From: Powellomyces hirtus
Lineage: Eukaryota; Chytridiomycota; Chytridiomycetes; Spizellomycetales; Powellomycetaceae
Direction of reading: 5' to 3'
DNA length: 64,000 nt
Assembly: GCA_025526995.1 (NCBI GenBank)
Contig: JAHLKG010000003.1
Span: 1,550,001 to 1,614,000, forward strand
Below the pieces are notes generated by a model. That model made no database searches and was not told the origin of the DNA. It saw nothing but the letters and a program-made list of their open reading frames with translations. Below, in pieces: positions 1-9,668 of the stretch. Each line of letters opens with the position of its first letter. Position 1 is the stretch's first letter. Both the position numbers and the translations under genes were made by a program.

Positions 1-2800
1 AACCATCCATTGTGCGCCTCAAGCAAGTACGCCGGCAACGCTATCATCCTTGTCCAAGCAAGATACAGATACAAAGGACTGCTACTGATGCGTTTATTAT
101 GGCGCTGTCTTAATACACCAAAGATTGGGGTGAAATCACCCCGTCCAGATGAGAGGAGAAGACTTACCGTGGTTCTGATTGTATATCATTTACTGAGGTC
201 TGGGCGGTGCACGGGCGGGGGGAGGGGAACGGCCATTTGCTTCCCGCCACAGAGTTGCACAACGGAGTTCGGTAGCCCTGTGTAAATGTGAAGATATATT
301 GATACTGGTGGGACACCAGGTAAGAACAATACGTAACCTGTGGCCAGCAGAGCTGGTAGGTAAGACTCTGGTAATCCAGAGTGCTACACTTGTTCACATT
401 CCGGTGAATTGACCTGAGGCTATCATTTTAATATGTAACTTGTGGCCAGCGGAGCTGGTAGGTAAGACTCTGATATTCCAGAGTGCTACACTTGTTCACA
501 TTCAAGTGAATTTACCTGAGGATAGGATTTCAATATGACAGCCTTCGAACGCATTGATGTCCGAATGTCCGAATGAAGGAATGGGAGAATGTGTTTGCGT
601 TGAGATCTCTCTTCTCTCATTGCGTGCACAGACCAGACTCACCAGATGGAGAACAGCATTGCAAACTTCTTTTAGAACAAATACAAAGTTGCTGGAAAGC
701 GAAGTTTTTGGTTCCCCCTCTGTTGGCACACGTTTGGAACTTCAATTTTATCCCTCAAAGGTGGCACACACCTGCGCTGCTCAGCATAAAGCCCTTTGTT
801 TCGAGGGAGAAATAAAAAGCTGTTGTATGGCTGTGCTTTTGGCCAGTAAAGTTTGTTGTTATCACTCATGAACCACAAGGGGAAATCAAGAACACTATAA
901 CTGATCGGTACTTGCGTGTGCAACAGAACTATCGCAAAGCTGTGACAAGCATTACCAACAAGTTTTATCGAGCATTGAAGATGAAATCAATGGTACATGT
1001 CAACAAGGTCTATAGCAGTAGTTATAGTTCCATAGTATCCGGACTTGTGAATTTTTCTGGAATTACAGTCTCAAGTCTTAGGACAGGACCAACATCCGGA
1101 AACGAAAACACCACAAAAGCACAGAGAAGACCTCTCCAAAGAGGTTGTTGTCAACGCAGATCTTTCACCTCTGGTTCTGAGGGAGCTTTCCAATGGCTAG
1201 TTTTCAACTGTTCTCGCCCATATTTGTGAAGTCCGAAAAACAGAAAATGGAATGAAGTGAGTAGTCTTACCTTCTATTGTAAAGATCACTGTTTAACTCA
1301 GACAATAGCACTTTGTTCTGAGCAGCACTGGATTTCTGAGAGGATGTGACCTCCACCTCAATACCGGTATATAATGAACAAGCTGCTCACTTTGTCAATG
1401 TTGACATACATGGACATATTGTTGCTCAATGTGAGCGCATTATGCAAGTAGCAAGTGCCCAATCCAGCAATTTTGTTGAGGTTCCCTTTTTGTGATAAAA
1501 AGATTGGCACAATCTGAAGAATTTCTGATTTTCACTTTAGCTTTAACAAAGCTTATTATCAAGAATGGTCTGGCCGGTATGCTCACATTTGTCAACCAAA
1601 CGCTTGCAGCTCTGAAAGAAACTTGCATCACAGAAATGGCTCACTTGTCGCTGTCAGACTCGCAATCATTGGATGATTACCCCTATTCAAATTAAAAAAA
1701 AATTTAATGTCATCTCTTAGCTTGATCACCAGTGCACGGAGTTTGACTTAAAGGACCCATTGATACAATGAATTTGTCAGAAAATAGTTGAATAGTAAAA
1801 GCAAATTGATTTTCGATTTCAAAAATTGACTACTAACTTGGATTAAAATATTTATATAGCAAATATTCCATTTGATTGCCACTCCACAAAGTGAACCATA
1901 GACATCTACTGGATTGCACTGTTTGCAAAGATGTCAACCTTCGGGTTGTGTTAGTAAGTTTGAACACTACAATTTTTTTTTTTTTAACTTTCATCTGATA
2001 AAGTGTATTGGTCATATCAGTGAAAATCTGTTCCACGCAAACAAGAAAGATAAAAAAAAGGAATTTTGCTATTGCCATTGGCAAAAAAGTTGATTTCAAT
2101 TATATTATCAATATTCAAAAAATTATGCCAAGTGCAACTTAGCTGTCATTGGACAATTTTGCAACCAGCTTCAAAAAAGCAAAATTCCAAGCCAACTAGC
2201 CAGGGCTGTGACATAAAATTTTATTTTATTTTATTATTTTTTTTTTTTACATAAACTAAAATATTTTTTATTGTGTTTTTGTAAACTCACAATTACATTC
2301 ATCATTTTTGAATACAATTAACACAAATGTTATGTTAAACTCAATTCAAATGTGGTATAATTTTCAAATTTTCTCTGAATTCAAAAGTCAAACATGATTT
2401 CATGGCCACAACGAAAGTGAGTTGCATGTTCACTTTTATATATTTCGCTTTGATTGATGAGCAGACACCTCATTGGACCTGGAGATACAATTCAGTTTGT
2501 ATAAATGATAGCCATCAGATAAAGTTACATACTGAGGCTGTGAATGCACCTGCCTATCTTAGTGGGACGTGGTAGATGATAGGCGGGCTCAAATTCAAGC
2601 CTCTGCCAGTAATTCAACAAGACCCAAACAGACCGAAAAGCTGGCGCCAAGCATCCGCATCAGCAGCGGGTGCAATGCTCGGAAAAAAGCGCCGGGCAAA
2701 AAATGAAGAGAAATTCTATCGCTCTGCGTGATCCTCTGTTGTTTTGTCTAAAGCGCCGTTCAAGGTATTGTACTTTCCTCCTCTGTAATAGGAGGACCAG
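1..2800. other. AT-rich, gene-poor leader region
   Basis: I see no supportable gene here. Open frames are short (at most 105 codons), overlap on both strands and show no family motif. About 1690-2420 is markedly AT-rich with A and T runs. The only clear structure is the 102-bp direct repeat listed separately. It may be decayed mobile DNA, but nothing in it can be assigned to a family. Confidence 0.6.
333..536. repeat. Two-copy direct repeat, 102-bp unit
   Basis: A segment starting GTAACCTGTGGCCAGCAGAG at 333 recurs at 435 as GTAACTTGTGGCCAGCGGAG, giving a spacing of 102 bp. Both copies carry the same order of blocks (AGCTGGTAGGTAAGACTCTG, then CCAGAGTGCTACACTTGTTC, then an ACCTGAGG block). 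They differ at scattered positions. The unit is a multiple of three, but I see no open frame that uses it. Function unknown. Confidence 0.85.
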
Positions 2801-3090
2801 TGGTTCACTGGTGTCTTGTCTGTCTGGATTGCAACATTGGCCTGCATCTGACTTGTCCATTTGGCCAGTGGTTCACTGGTGTCTTGTCCGTCTGGATTGC
2901 AATGTTGGCCTGCAATCTGACTCATCCGTCTGCCAGTGGTTCACTAGTGTCTCGTCCGTCTGGATTGCAACATTGGCCTGCATCTGACTTGTCCATTTGG
3001 CCAGTGGTTTACTGGTGTCTCATCCGTCTGGATTGCAATGTTTGCCTGCATCTGACTCGTCCGTCTGGCCAGTGGTTCACTGGTATCTGA
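2801..3090. repeat. 68-bp tandem array with alternating (136-bp) unit types
   Basis: TGGTTCACTGG-type starts fall at 2801, 2869, 2937, 3005 and 3073, exactly 68 bp apart, giving four full units and a partial fifth. Units 1 and 3 carry GCAACATTGG and a CTTGTCCATTTGG end. Units 2 and 4 carry GCAATGTT and a CATCCGTC/CGTCCGTC end. The array therefore looks like an A-B-A-B (136-bp) higher-order repeat. Because 68 is not a multiple of three, a repeated protein is unlikely. It ends about 65 bp before the copia LTR. Confidence 0.9.
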
Positions 3091-3156
3091 CAATGTCAGC
3101 GCTTTGGTTGTGTGAACGCTGTAGGTACTCAACAAACCATATTGACAGCTGGCCAC

Positions 3157-3522
3157 TATTGGAATGTTGAGACTTGCGTACTCAACGTTTGGTCCCTACA
3201 TTAGATCCTTACTTGGATTCTCCGACCAGAACGCGTGACCACTATACCGGTAACGCTAAGACCTGAATTGGATCACGTGCGATCACGTGATTGGAGAAAA
3301 AGTAGATTAGAACGCTCGAAGCGAGACATTACCAATAAGACTTTAAGACATAAAATACATTAACACACATTACATTTCTGTGCATCTGACAACGCTACAT
3401 TGTCAACTGCATCACAGAAGAGCTCTGTAACCCCCTCTTACAAAGTACACTGGAGGCTGTATCAAATTCGGCCAATCTTCTGCAATTCCGATAAAGTACT
3501 TGAAGTGTCGATATCTCCAATA
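3157..3522 (+). repeat. Copia 5' LTR
   Basis: This 366-bp LTR has perfect 7-bp inverted ends, TATTGGA and TCCAATA, and matches 17928-18293 along its whole length. It carries two close TCACGTG boxes (about 3272-3289), where the 3' LTR keeps only one. The primer-binding site follows directly at 3523. Confidence 0.93.
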
Positions 3523-3541
3523 GGTTATGAGCCCTGAGACC
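3523..3541 (+). promoter_or_regulatory. Copia primer-binding site (half-tRNA-Met type)
   Basis: The 19 bases GGTTATGAGCCCTGAGACC abut the 5' LTR. Their reverse complement reads like a tRNA anticodon arm: stem CAGGG, loop CTCATAA with anticodon CAT, stem CCCTG. That fits a tRNA-Met internal site and not a tRNA 3' end. Priming from a cleaved half of tRNA-Met is known for Drosophila copia, whose site (GGTTATGGGCCCAG) is very similar. The assignment to elongator-type tRNA-Met is my inference. Confidence 0.8.
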
Positions 3542-3787
3542 GGTTGAATCTGAATCATTCTCTCTTTGTAAAACCTGTAAACTACAAGTCTTCCGTCGAA
3601 ATTCAAGTGCCAAGAAAGTACCGAGCACACCGTCAAGATGCCTACTGCAAGATCTCCCATTCATGGAGTGCCGACCCGCCAACAAGCCCGTCAAGCCACA
3701 TGAGAAGCCCAACGGGGTCCTGACGCTGAAGAAGACGTTAATATCAATGCCTCGATCTACCATGATTCCCACGACGCAGATGCCGAT

Positions 3788-4510
3788 GTGGATGAGATGA
3801 ATCATGGAGAAATTCATGCAGACCCGGCAACAGTACCGTCCGGAGTACCGACTGACATTGTCATGGACATTCTGCAGAGGTTCAAGATGGAAATTGACAA
3901 AAAGCTCGACCATCGGATGGACAGGTTGGAGAGGACTTTATTGACTAGTTCAAACCCTCTTGTTACATCAACTTCCCATCAACAACCCAAAAAGTACGAA
4001 AAGCTTCATATTGGTGGTCATCCTATGGCCGTTTCACTGATGAGAAGCCCAAAAGCGGGCCTTGAGTACCCTTTTCTACATCAACACATTACTCATGGCG
4101 AAGTTGAAGCCCCAGTTGCCCCTCACTTTCGTCCGTCTTCTCCAACGGAGAGCACAACAACTATGAGCAGCAGAAAGAGCAATGACCGTGAAGCCCAGCG
4201 CACATCATTCACATTCTTTCAATCAGCGATTAATGCAGTCATCACATTCGACGGAACGGGAAATCTCTCAAAACGCGTCGACTTCGTTCATCAAATTGAA
4301 GTGGTCTTTCGACTCAAATCTGTACCTGGAGAAGAACAACTTGCATATCTTCACCAAACTCTCTGGCGATGCAAAACAATGGTATTGAAATTACTGCAAA
4401 GAGGCCGAAAAGGGGAATGCTGACTGGCAAACTTTCAAGCGACCATTCCTCCAGCGTTATCAACCAACCAATCACGAGGAAGTCCTACTCACGCAACTAG
4501 AAAGATTGCG
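3788..4510 (+). pseudogene. Copia gag, broken
   Basis: An open frame at 3788-4423 (211 codons) begins with an acidic, heptad-like stretch containing ILQRFKMEIDKKL. It then enters a gag-like region whose reading switches frame: near 4340-4390 the neighbouring frame carries the expected LSGDAKQWY-type box before a stop. The downstream frame from about 4506 continues with QYNTSFTKITSQF, typical of retrotransposon gag. At least one frameshift and one stop therefore separate the pieces. It once encoded the capsid protein of the copia element and is not intact now. Confidence 0.75.
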
Positions 4511-5738
4511 ACAAGGAAGCCATACCATCTCACAGTACAATACCTCGTTCACAAAGATTACCAGTCAATTCGTCTCGGCCATCCCGTTTCTGGTCTACAA
4601 ATGGTTCTACCTTCGAGGCATGAACAAACATCAAGCAGAGCTCGTCAGAACACAAAGTTTTGAAGATCTCAAAGGCCTACAAGCGGCTGCCAAACGTCTG
4701 GACAATGGAAGTAACAAGAGTAACCAAAATAACCCCTTTGCCAAGAAGAGCGAAAACATCGCGCTCGAAGCCCAACCTTCAAAGAAAGACAGCTCAAGTC
4801 ACAAAAAGACCGACACAAAGAAGACCACAGACTCGAAGAAGAGACAGAACTTCCCCTGTTGGTTATGCAATTCAAATGAACATACCCCATTCAATTGTCC
4901 CCTCAAAGCCAAGGCAGTCGAAGCCTTAAAACCCGCTGCTAATGTCAACATTGCAGAAGCACATCACGCCACTACATTGGCTTACCTGGATTCGGGCTGC
5001 TCACAGCACATGATGAATGACATTTCCATTCTCGAATCCTACAAAGAGTACTCAACGCGCATCAGATTTGGAAATAACACCTTTCTTGATGCCGAAGCAA
5101 AAGGGAATGCTATCTTGAAACTTCCAGATGGAGATGTACCCCTCACCAATGTTCTCTACGTTCCGAAACTCGCCAAAACTCTCATCTCGGTCTCCGCACT
5201 TGCCAAAGATGGAAAGAGAGTCATCTTGGAAAATGAGAGCACTATCATTCAAAACTGCAATGGCACTACAAATGACATCTCCATACCTTTCATTCGAGGA
5301 ATGTATCACATCTTGCCAACTCCAATGGCTTTCGCTACTCAAACTCGCTCAAGGACAAAAGCGTCCAACCTGCCAACAGATGCTACCGGTATCTCGGTCA
5401 CGCGTTCTACTCCAATCCAAGCCACAACGGAGGGGCCAGCCGCCCCAAATCGGGGCTGGTCGGCCCCATCGGGGAACGTCGGCCCCATCCTCACTGAGGA
5501 TGCCCCCCCCTCCAAGAGCACCAAGGGCCCCCCCCCCCCTCGGTGCTCTCAGAAAGGAGATGGGGGGGGGGCACGCACCTCTGCAGGAGGGGGGGGGGGG
5601 GCACCCATCCCTGCAGAAGGGGCAGGCAGCTTTAGCACTGCCTCCGCTGCTGCTTCGGCGGCCTCTTCTGGGGCTTGTTCTGGTCCCTCTTCTTCTGTCA
5701 TCAAAGGAACCCTCTGGCATCACCGTCTGGGCCATCCT
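4506..5738 (+). pseudogene. Copia gag C-terminus, zinc knuckle, protease and pre-integrase box
   Basis: The frame carries a nucleocapsid zinc knuckle CWLCNSNEHTPFNC (C-x2-C-x4-H-x4-C). Next comes the aspartic protease signature LDSGCSQHM, followed by LYVPKLAKTLISVSALAKD, a typical copia protease-domain block. The gag_pre-integrase motif LWHHRLGHP comes last and ends exactly where a foreign LTR starts at 5739. Between protease and pre-integrase lies an odd Gly/Pro/Ala-rich insert encoded by long C and G runs (about 5500-5620). Those runs may mark slippage or poor sequence. The integrase that should follow is absent. Confidence 0.85.
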
Positions 5739-6692
5739 TGTCGGGGAAACCTCATATTCTTATACTTTTTCATTCTTTTTGATTACGTTATACGCGATCC
5801 TTTGTTTGGGCTGGCCACCCGTTCATCGGTGATACACATGACTCCTGACTCATAGGCAATAAAGCGCCTCCCGGATAAATTATGTGTGCCACCCTGGCAC
5901 GCATTAGATAAAGCTGTCAGCCGCTAGTCGCTCTTCCGCTCTCGTTACCTTGCAACACATGATAATACACACTATTTATTACTATCAACTATCAAAGCTT
6001 CCTTTGACGTTACATGGTAGCACCACCCCACACTAGCACCATCAACCACAATCACTCCAATTGAACAACATGCCCCCTGCACTCACTGCCGCTCAACAAG
6101 CTGCTATCGTTGCTGCCGTCACTGCCGGTGTTATCGCCGCGGCTCCTGTCGTTGCTGCTGCAGCTCCCGCTCGCCCCAATCAAGCTAAGACTCTTCTCAA
6201 CGCACAAAAGGCCAAGCTCTCCAAATACAATGGCACTAAGTCTGCTAAGAAGATAGAGGAGTTTTTGACTTCCCACAGTAACTTTTATTGAGCTCTTGCT
6301 CCTCCTGCCATTCCTGCGGTCATTGGTCCTCCTCCTGTTCCCGCAGTTCCTGCCGTACCATTGCCCATGGCCGATTACATTAGTACCCTCCAATCCTATC
6401 TCAAGGGTACTGCTCTCGAGTGGTACAATACGACTTCTGCTGCAGGACCACCTGCCACATGGACAGCCTTCCAAACAGCCCTCATTACCGAGTTTTTCCC
6501 TCGCAATCTCTGCAATGCAATCGAACTCAGATTGACCAACCTTGCTCTCGGAAATTCACTTGAAGAATTTGTCACGAAGTTCCAAGATGAATGTCATGAG
6601 CTTGATGCTGCTTTGCGTCTCGATCGTACACAAGCTACTATTCCTGCTACTGATATTATTCATATTTTTAAAGCAGATCTCCTTAAAAATCC
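5739..6692 (+). mobile_element. Element W: truncated Ty3-type element (5' LTR plus gag), forward
   Basis: The 276-bp LTR at 5739-6014 begins TGTCGGGGAAACC and ends TTTGACGTTACA. It is followed with no gap by TGGTAGCACC (6015-6024), a primer site for a tRNA ending GGTGCTACCA, probably initiator tRNA-Met. A gag fragment follows and is cut at 6692 by a reverse LTR of the same family. W sits in the copia coding region (left flank ATCCT, 5734-5738). Its own right side is lost. Confidence 0.88.
6070..6692 (+). pseudogene. Element W gag fragment with one in-frame stop
   Basis: The frame starts MPPALTAAQQAAIVAAVTAG at 6070. It contains KLSKYNGTKSAKKIEEFLTS, a typical Ty3-gag start, then an in-frame TGA at 6289-6291. 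Reading straight through, the same frame continues with PMADYISTLQSYLKGTALEW and FQTALITEFFP, classic retrotransposon gag motifs, and ends DLLKNP at the reverse LTR. Only the single stop and the 3' truncation break it. Confidence 0.85.
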
Positions 6693-9666
6693 TGTAACGT
6701 CAAAGGAAGCTTTGATAGTTGGTAGTAATAAATAGTGTGTATTATCGTGTGTTGCAAGGTAACAAGCAGAGAAGGGCAACCAACGGCTGACAGCTTTTAT
6801 ATAATGCGTGTCAGGGTGGCGCACATAATTTATCCGTGAGGAGCTTTATTGCCTATAAGTCAGGAGTCATGTGTATCACCGATGAACGGGTGGCCAGCCC
6901 GAACAAAGGATTGCATATAACGTAATCAGAAAATCTCGAAAAAATATAAGAATATGAGGTTTCCCCGACACCTCCCTCAGACCCTGAGGAAGCATTGTAG
7001 ATGAATGTGAAGGGGATGAGTAGAAAGGGAGAGCTCATGTTCATTTTAGACTGTTGACGCAGTGCTCGGTTCTTGCGTTGGCACGCGATGTTTGTGTATG
7101 CGACAGAGGCGTCCCTTGTGTCGAAGTATTTGTATGTGTATGTAGGTCGGTTCTTGCGTTGCCGCGCATGAGATTTTTGTTGTAGGTCGGTTCTTGCGTC
7201 GCCGTGCGTGAGATTTTTGTTGTAGGTCGGGTCTTGCGTTGCCGCGCGTGATGTGAGAAGACGAGGCGAAGCCAATCCGTCTTTGTTGAGTAGTGATGAG
7301 GTCTATTTCTTCTTGGTACATGGCTGAATTGCCAGAGAGTGAGGATGGGCTGTTTGCCATTGTTGGTATGCAGGTGTTTGTCGGAGTTCAGACTCAGGTT
7401 CCCATGTAGGGTCTGCCCATCCTGCCCATTTGACCAAGAGATTTCGCTTATGGCGCCGTTCATCGAGAATGTCTTCGACAACCCATTCTTGTTCTCTACG
7501 AACTTCGACTGGTTCGGGTGGTTGTTGGACTTCGCGTTGTGGATACTGGTCTGTTGCGTGAGGGCGTAGGATATCAACGTGGAAGACAGGCCAAATGCCA
7601 CTAATCTTTGAAGGCGAGAGGTCGAGTTTGTAGGTATCAGGATGATCACCTTTGGCAATGACTTTGTAGGGTCCGATCCATATAGTAGAGAATAGAGGGC
7701 CTCTTCTTACGTCAACCTCGAGGTCTATACCTTTGCGATTGAGGTCAACGAGATCTCCGATATTGTATGCGATAGGAGTGCGGCCTTTGTCATGTTGTTG
7801 GGCATATTCATCTTGTGCTCGACGTAGATTTTCGCGTACGATTCGGGCTATCTCTTCTTGTCCCTTATGGTATCTTTCGAGCTCGGCCTTGTCAACTCTG
7901 CGTAAACGAAGTTCTTGTCCTTCTAAGAGTGGATTCCATCCAGGTAAGATGACTGTACGGCCAAGTTCTACTTCGAATGGTGTGAGGCCTTCATATTCGA
8001 TTCTAGGGGCAGTGTTGAAGGCGAATTCCACAAGCGGGAGTAACTTCTTCCAATTGCCCTTATCGTAGTTGAGATACTGCTTAAAGGTTCTCTTCAGTGT
8101 TTGAATGGCTCGTTCAACTTTCCCATCTGTTTGCTGATGTCGAGCCGTGGCAAATTCATGTTTAACGCTGAGTAAGATCCTGTAACGTCAAAGGAAGCTT
8201 TGATAGTTGGTAGTAATAAATAGTGTGTATTATCGTGTGTTGCAAGGTAACAAGCAGAGAAGGGCAACCAACGGCTGACAGCTTTTATATAATGCGTGTC
8301 AGGGTGGCGCACATAATTTATCCGTGAGGAGCTTTATTGCCTATAAGTCAGGAGTCATGTGTATCACCGATGAACGGGTGGCCAGCCCGAACAAAGGATT
8401 GCGTATAACGTAATCAGAAAATCTCGAAAAAATATAAGAATATGAGGTTTCCCCGACACCTCCCTCAGACCCTGAGGAAGCATTGTAGATGAATGTGAAG
8501 GGGATGAGTAGAAAGGGAGAGCTCATGTTCATTTTAGACTGTTGACGCAGTGCTCGGTTCTTGCGTTGGCACGCGATGTTTGTGTATGCGACAGAGGCGT
8601 CCCTTGTGTCGAAGTATTTGTATGTGTATGTAGGTCGGTTCTTGCGTTGCCGCGCATGAGATTTTTGTTGTAGGTCGGTTCTTGCGTCGCCGTGCGTGAG
8701 ATTTTTGTTGTAGGTCGGGTCTTGCGTTGCCGCGCGTGATGTGAGAAGACGAGGCGAAGCCAATCCGTCTTTGTTGAGTAGTGATGAGGTCTATTTCTTC
8801 TTGGTACATGGCTGAATTGCCAGAGAGTGAGGATGGGCTGTTTGCCATTGTTGGTATGCAGGTGTTTGTCGGAGTTCAGACTCAGGTTCCCATGTAGGGT
8901 CTGCCCATCCTGCCCATTTGACCAAGAGATTTCGCTTATGGCGCCGTTCATCGAGAATGTCTTCGACAACCCATTCTTGTTCTCTACGAACTTCGACTGG
9001 TTCGGGTGGTTGTTGGACTTCGCGTTGTGGATACTGGTCTGTTGCGTGAGGGCGTAGGATATCAACGTGGAAGACAGGCCAAATGCCACTAATCTTTGAA
9101 GGCGAGAGGTCGAGTTTGTAGGTATCAGGATGATCACCTTTGGCAATGACTTTGTAGGGTCCGATCCATATAGTAGAGAATAGAGGGCCTCTTCTTACGT
9201 CAACCTCGAGGTCTATACCTTTGCGATTGAGGTCAACGAGATCTCCGATATTGTATGCGATAGGAGTGCGGCCTTTGTCATGTTGTTGGGCATATTCATC
9301 TTGTGCTCGACGTAGATTTTCGCGTACGATTCGGGCTATCTCTTCTTGTCCCTTATGGTATCTTTCGAGCTCGGCCTTGTCAACTCTGCGTAAACGAAGT
9401 TCTTGTCCTTCTAAGAGTGGATTCCATCCAGGTAAGATGACTGTACGGCCAAGTTCTACTTCGAATGGTGTGAGGCCTTCATATTCGATTCTAGGGGCAG
9501 TGTTGAAGGCGAATTCCACAAGCGGGAGTAACTTCTTCCAATTGCCCTTATCGTAGTTGAGATACTGCTTAAAGGTTCTCTTCAGTGTTTGAATGGCTCG
9601 TTCAACTTTCCCATCTGTTTGCTGATGTCGAGCCGTGGCAAATTCATGTTTAACGCTGAGTAAGAT
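6691..9666 (-). repeat. 1488-bp tandem duplication of LTR plus integrase C-terminus
   Basis: Unit 1 is 6691-8178 and unit 2 is 8179-9666. Each holds a reverse-oriented 278-bp LTR (6693-6970; 8181-8458), a purine-rich primer tract, a 40-bp minisatellite (three copies, 7141-7260 in unit 1) and the chromodomain and integrase C-terminus. The encoded proteins are identical in the two units, and the only base change I noticed is A6915 versus G8403. Each unit begins with two extra bases CC before the LTR, copied from the gag flank. That points to DNA duplication and not to a second insertion. Confidence 0.93.
7303..8180 (-). pseudogene. Chromovirus integrase C-terminus and chromodomain, unit 1
   Basis: The reverse frame holds the end of a Ty3-type integrase (VEFAFNTAPR, then LTPFEVELGR, then DLVDLNRKGIDLEVDVRRGP and the GPYKVIAKGDHPDTYKLDL box). 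A chromodomain follows (WVVEDILDE, then LLVKWAGWADPTWEPESEL). Chromodomain integrases steer Ty3/chromovirus insertion to marked chromatin. The N-terminal zinc region and catalytic core are absent, because the frame enters from an LTR junction at 8180. It cannot be functional alone. Confidence 0.9.
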
Positions 9667-9668
9667 AT
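8791..9668 (-). pseudogene. Chromovirus integrase C-terminus and chromodomain, unit 2
   Basis: This copy encodes the same protein as the one at 7303-8180. The junction at 9668/9669 differs from the unit-1 junction by two bases: GATAT precedes the next LTR here, against GATCC at 8176-8180. GATAT is the native sequence at this point in the longer element's integrase (about 11105). This junction is therefore the original insertion site. Confidence 0.9.

Noticed and set aside
554..871. A 105-codon frame in the leader region
   Set aside because: Two overlapping frames of similar size, no motif, and flanking repeats. Nothing supports expression.
5128..5832. A 234-codon frame rich in Arg and Pro
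   Set aside because: It overlaps the copia protease in another frame and is held open by C and G runs. No motif.
7141..7260. 40-bp repeats that might be a CRISPR array
   Set aside because: The three units are contiguous with no spacers, lie inside a retrotransposon, and the DNA is fungal. This is a minisatellite. The 68-bp array at 2801 is rejected as CRISPR for the same reason.
7339..9556. Plus-strand frames opposite the integrase copies (76 and 111 codons)
   Set aside because: They are exact shadows of the integrase/chromodomain gene, repeated because the DNA is duplicated.
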